Position numbers and translations under genes: made by a program. From Deltaproteobacteria bacterium (GTDB lineage Bacteria; Myxococcota; Myxococcia; SLRQ01): a stretch of DNA of 64,000 bases. Below are positions 61,715-64,000 of the stretch, piece by piece. Below the pieces are notes generated by a model, which had not been told where the DNA came from, did no database searches, and saw only the letters and a list, made by a program, of their open reading frames with translations. The stretch is taken from NCBI GenBank assembly GCA_007130885.1, contig SLRQ01000013.1, positions 75,004 to 139,003 of the forward strand, read 5' to 3'. Numbering within the stretch: position 1 is the stretch's first letter; the number at the start of each line of letters is the position of its first letter.

Positions 61715-62392
61715 CTACTCCGCGCTCTCCGAGTCGGCGGCTGACTCGCCGGCCAGGGGATGACTTGCGTCGGCGTAACGGGATGAGGCCGCCGCGGCCC
61801 GGACAGCCTTGACCACGTCGGGAACAGCGGTGTTGTTCGCGCGATTGACCACCGATCTTGGAATGCGGCCGCCCGGATCGGTATAGATGTAGTACTCGGC
61901 CTTGGTGGCATTGCCGTCGGATACCGGCCGCAGCAGCCAGTGGCCCTGGTTTATTTCCACCCGCACGCCCTTCGCCTCGGAGGGTGCCATATCGTTAGCG
62001 GGAACCCAGGAGCTCTTCAGCGTGCCGTCGGGCAGCCGAGACAGCGTTATCTTGATGCAGTAATCACGCCGGCTCACCAGGGGCGCATTGATCACCGTGT
62101 ACATCCAGGTGGAGTTGCCCTCCCGCTTCATGACCCGCACCTTTTCGGTGTACGGCATGGTCTCGGTGTAGGCATCGACGTCGGCCAAAACGGCCAGCAC
62201 TCTTCCGGGCGGGGCATCGATCCGGGCGACGGCCTTCACTTCGCGAACGGCGGTTCCTTCCACCTCACGCGCGAAGACGTCGATTCCGTCGGTCTCCGAG
62301 ACCTTCTCCCAGGCTTGGCCGCCGGCCGGCGCCGGAGCTGGAAGGAGGAACAAAGTTGCCAGCAAAGCGGGGACGGTTCGTTTCAGAAGCAT
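61715..62392 (-). CDS. exported START/SRPBCC domain protein
   Basis: Signal peptide; GIDVFAREVEGTAVREVKAVARIDAPPGRVLAVLADVDAYTETMPYTEKVRVMKRE...NAPLVSRRDYCIKI. Confidence 0.85.
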   Translation of the reverse strand: MLLKRTVPALLATLFLLPAPAPAGGQAWEKVSETDGIDVFAREVEGTAVREVKAVARIDAPPGRVLAVLADVDAYTETMPYTEKVRVMKREGNSTWMYTVINAPLVSRRDYCIKITLSRLPDGTLKSSWVPANDMAPSEAKGVRVEINQGHWLLRPVSDGNATKAEYYIYTDPGGRIPRSVVNRANNTAVPDVVKAVRAAAASSRYADASHPLAGESAADSESAE

Positions 62393-62586
62393 CGTACCAC
62401 CATATTTCGTTGCGCGAGCGGCTATCGCCGCCCTGTTATCGTTATATTCGAGCTCGAGCAGCCGCCCGACGCGGCCGCCGGTAAGTTTCGACGGTTAGGC
62501 GCTCCTTCCATTCATCGCAAGGATTGGAGCTAAGATCCAGTACGCGGAGGCTTCGCACTCCCACCGCGCTTCGTTTCAGCCCGGGT

Positions 62587-63669
62587 TCAGTTGCCGCCTA
62601 CGGCGACGTTGAGCATGAGGCCTTGAATCATCCCTATCTCGTGGTGAGTCATCCCTTCACCCGCGACGAAGCCAGTGCCTAGTCGTTCGATGTTGAGCAT
62701 GTTCAAGAAAGCCATGTCACCCAGGTTTGCGGCTGCTACCTTCTCTTGAGGAATGGTGAACTTCCCATCGTCCGTTACGCGACACTCTATGGACCCGTCA
62801 TCTCCCATCATCGAGGCGCCGGAGAGCGTGATTCGAAGCTCCCCGTCCTGGTCTTCTCCGGTCCACTCGAGAACGAGGTCTTGGTTCGGGTTGACCTGGA
62901 TGCCCGGCATCCCGCCCATGACGTCGGTCATCGGCGGGCTGGTAAGCTGAAGCTGTGGGCCAACACGAATCTCGCCCTCGAAGGGTCCTAGCCCCTGAGC
63001 CGGGTCGCCACCGCCTTCGATGGTGTAGGTGGTGTCATAGGCGATGGTGCCCGGCGGAAGCTGGCCGTCGCCGGGGTCCGCCGTGGTGTAGGCTCCCTGC
63101 TGGCCCGGGTTGTACTGCAGCGTCTGCGGCCCTCCGTTGAATCCCGTTATGGTAAGGGGTCCGACGTCCATGAGATCCCGAGGTGTCACGCAGTGCTCGC
63201 TGTCCGGGATGGGCTGCTCATCGTTGTCGTACCTCGGCTCGCACACCTGCTCGGGGTAGCAGTCGGCGTCCGTCGTGCACTCCGGTCCGGGCCCGTCTCC
63301 CTGCGTGACCACCACGCAAGTATTCAGCGGTATCTCCTCACCGTCTTCCGGTGAATCGAAATCCTCCCGGGCCGCGGGCATGAACCCACCGGCACAAAGC
63401 TCCATGGGGTCTCCCATCATTAGGAGGGCTCCCATGTCCAGGAACATGTGGATTCCTGGATCGTCCGGATTGAACTCGCGCTCGGGCTCCTGGTCCCCGT
63501 TCGGCTCGTCGTCATCCTTGGGATCCTGATCCCCGTTATGATCTTGGTCACCGTTGGGGTCGGTCTCCCCGTTCGGGTCGGTGTCTCCGTTGGAGCCGTT
63601 TTCGATGTCGGTGCCCGTGGCCCCGCATCCAGCAAGAAACAGGATAAGGACTGGAATCGCAATTTTCAT
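62587..63669 (-). CDS. lipoprotein with DPNGDQ-repeat linker
   Basis: MKIAIPVLILFLAGCG lipobox followed by NGDTDPNGETDPNGDQDHNGDQDPKDDDEPNGDQEP. Confidence 0.7.
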   Translation of the reverse strand: MKIAIPVLILFLAGCGATGTDIENGSNGDTDPNGETDPNGDQDHNGDQDPKDDDEPNGDQEPEREFNPDDPGIHMFLDMGALLMMGDPMELCAGGFMPAAREDFDSPEDGEEIPLNTCVVVTQGDGPGPECTTDADCYPEQVCEPRYDNDEQPIPDSEHCVTPRDLMDVGPLTITGFNGGPQTLQYNPGQQGAYTTADPGDGQLPPGTIAYDTTYTIEGGGDPAQGLGPFEGEIRVGPQLQLTSPPMTDVMGGMPGIQVNPNQDLVLEWTGEDQDGELRITLSGASMMGDDGSIECRVTDDGKFTIPQEKVAAANLGDMAFLNMLNIERLGTGFVAGEGMTHHEIGMIQGLMLNVAVGGN

Positions 63670-63808
63670 CTCTCGCCTCTGTCTTTGTGAATCAATCAAT
63701 GCAACTCATTGATCAGCGCGGTTTGTGCACACGATGAACCCCAACACCTAACATTTTGTCACCGTTGTGGTCGAGTGACGGAGGCGCGAATGAGCAAACG
63801 GGCCACTA

Positions 63809-64000
63809 CTAGTCGCAATCGCCGGGGCACTGTCCTATCTCGACGCACTTCAGGTTCGTGTTGCCGTCCAGGTCGCGTACTCTCCGGCAGCAGAAGCCAT
63901 ATGGACACTCGACTTGATGGTTCACGGGGCCCGAGCAGTGACCGGCGCAGCGGGGAGCGGCAAGTGTTCGCCATCCGCCGTCGCATTCGGCTTCCGACAC
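63809..64000 (-). CDS. Cys-rich protein, truncated by window end
   Basis: Frame open to the edge: ...ECPYGFCCRRVRDLDGNTNLKCVEIGQCPGDCD*. Confidence 0.45.
   Translation of the reverse strand: MSEAECDGGWRTLAAPRCAGHCSGPVNHQVECPYGFCCRRVRDLDGNTNLKCVEIGQCPGDCD

Overview
The window is a GC-rich bacterial chromosomal segment. Its style (many Cys-rich or Asp/Glu-rich lipoproteins, zinc-ribbon DUF3426-like protein, Hsp70 and Gld-like ABC genes) suggests a myxobacterial or deltaproteobacterial-type lineage; that lineage call is inference only. Coding density is high. Recognisable blocks are: GDPD; MJ0042 zinc-ribbon protein; PhaR-like regulator; Na/Pi cotransporter; a protein with two PARP-type zinc fingers; feoB / small Zn protein / feoA divergent from an encapsulated-ferritin + encapsulin pair; AOR + MoaD-like; DUF4175-like + TPR/gluzincin pair; a large Cys-repeat lipoprotein; an esterase-like lipoprotein with apparently permuted motif order; KaiC-like ATPase + histidine kinase; NYN protein; aguA/aguB; M18 aminopeptidase; panD; M19 dipeptidase; THUMP methyltransferase; tig-clpP-clpX-lon; tRNA-Leu(UAG); XRE regulator; a run of exported proteins of unknown function; an IS91-like transposase remnant; an Hsp70-like gene; a Gld-like ABC cluster with DUF4340; and a START-like protein. 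The most notable non-routine observations are the permuted esterase architecture, the encapsulin iron-storage locus with a Fur-like site, a 169/170-bp tandem repeat filling the gap before the lon stop codon, a dispersed inverted repeat pair (about 38.8 and 43.1 kb), the tandem PARP-type fingers, and a receiver-domain remnant between the KaiC-like and kinase genes. No CRISPR array, rRNA operon or intact mobile element was found.
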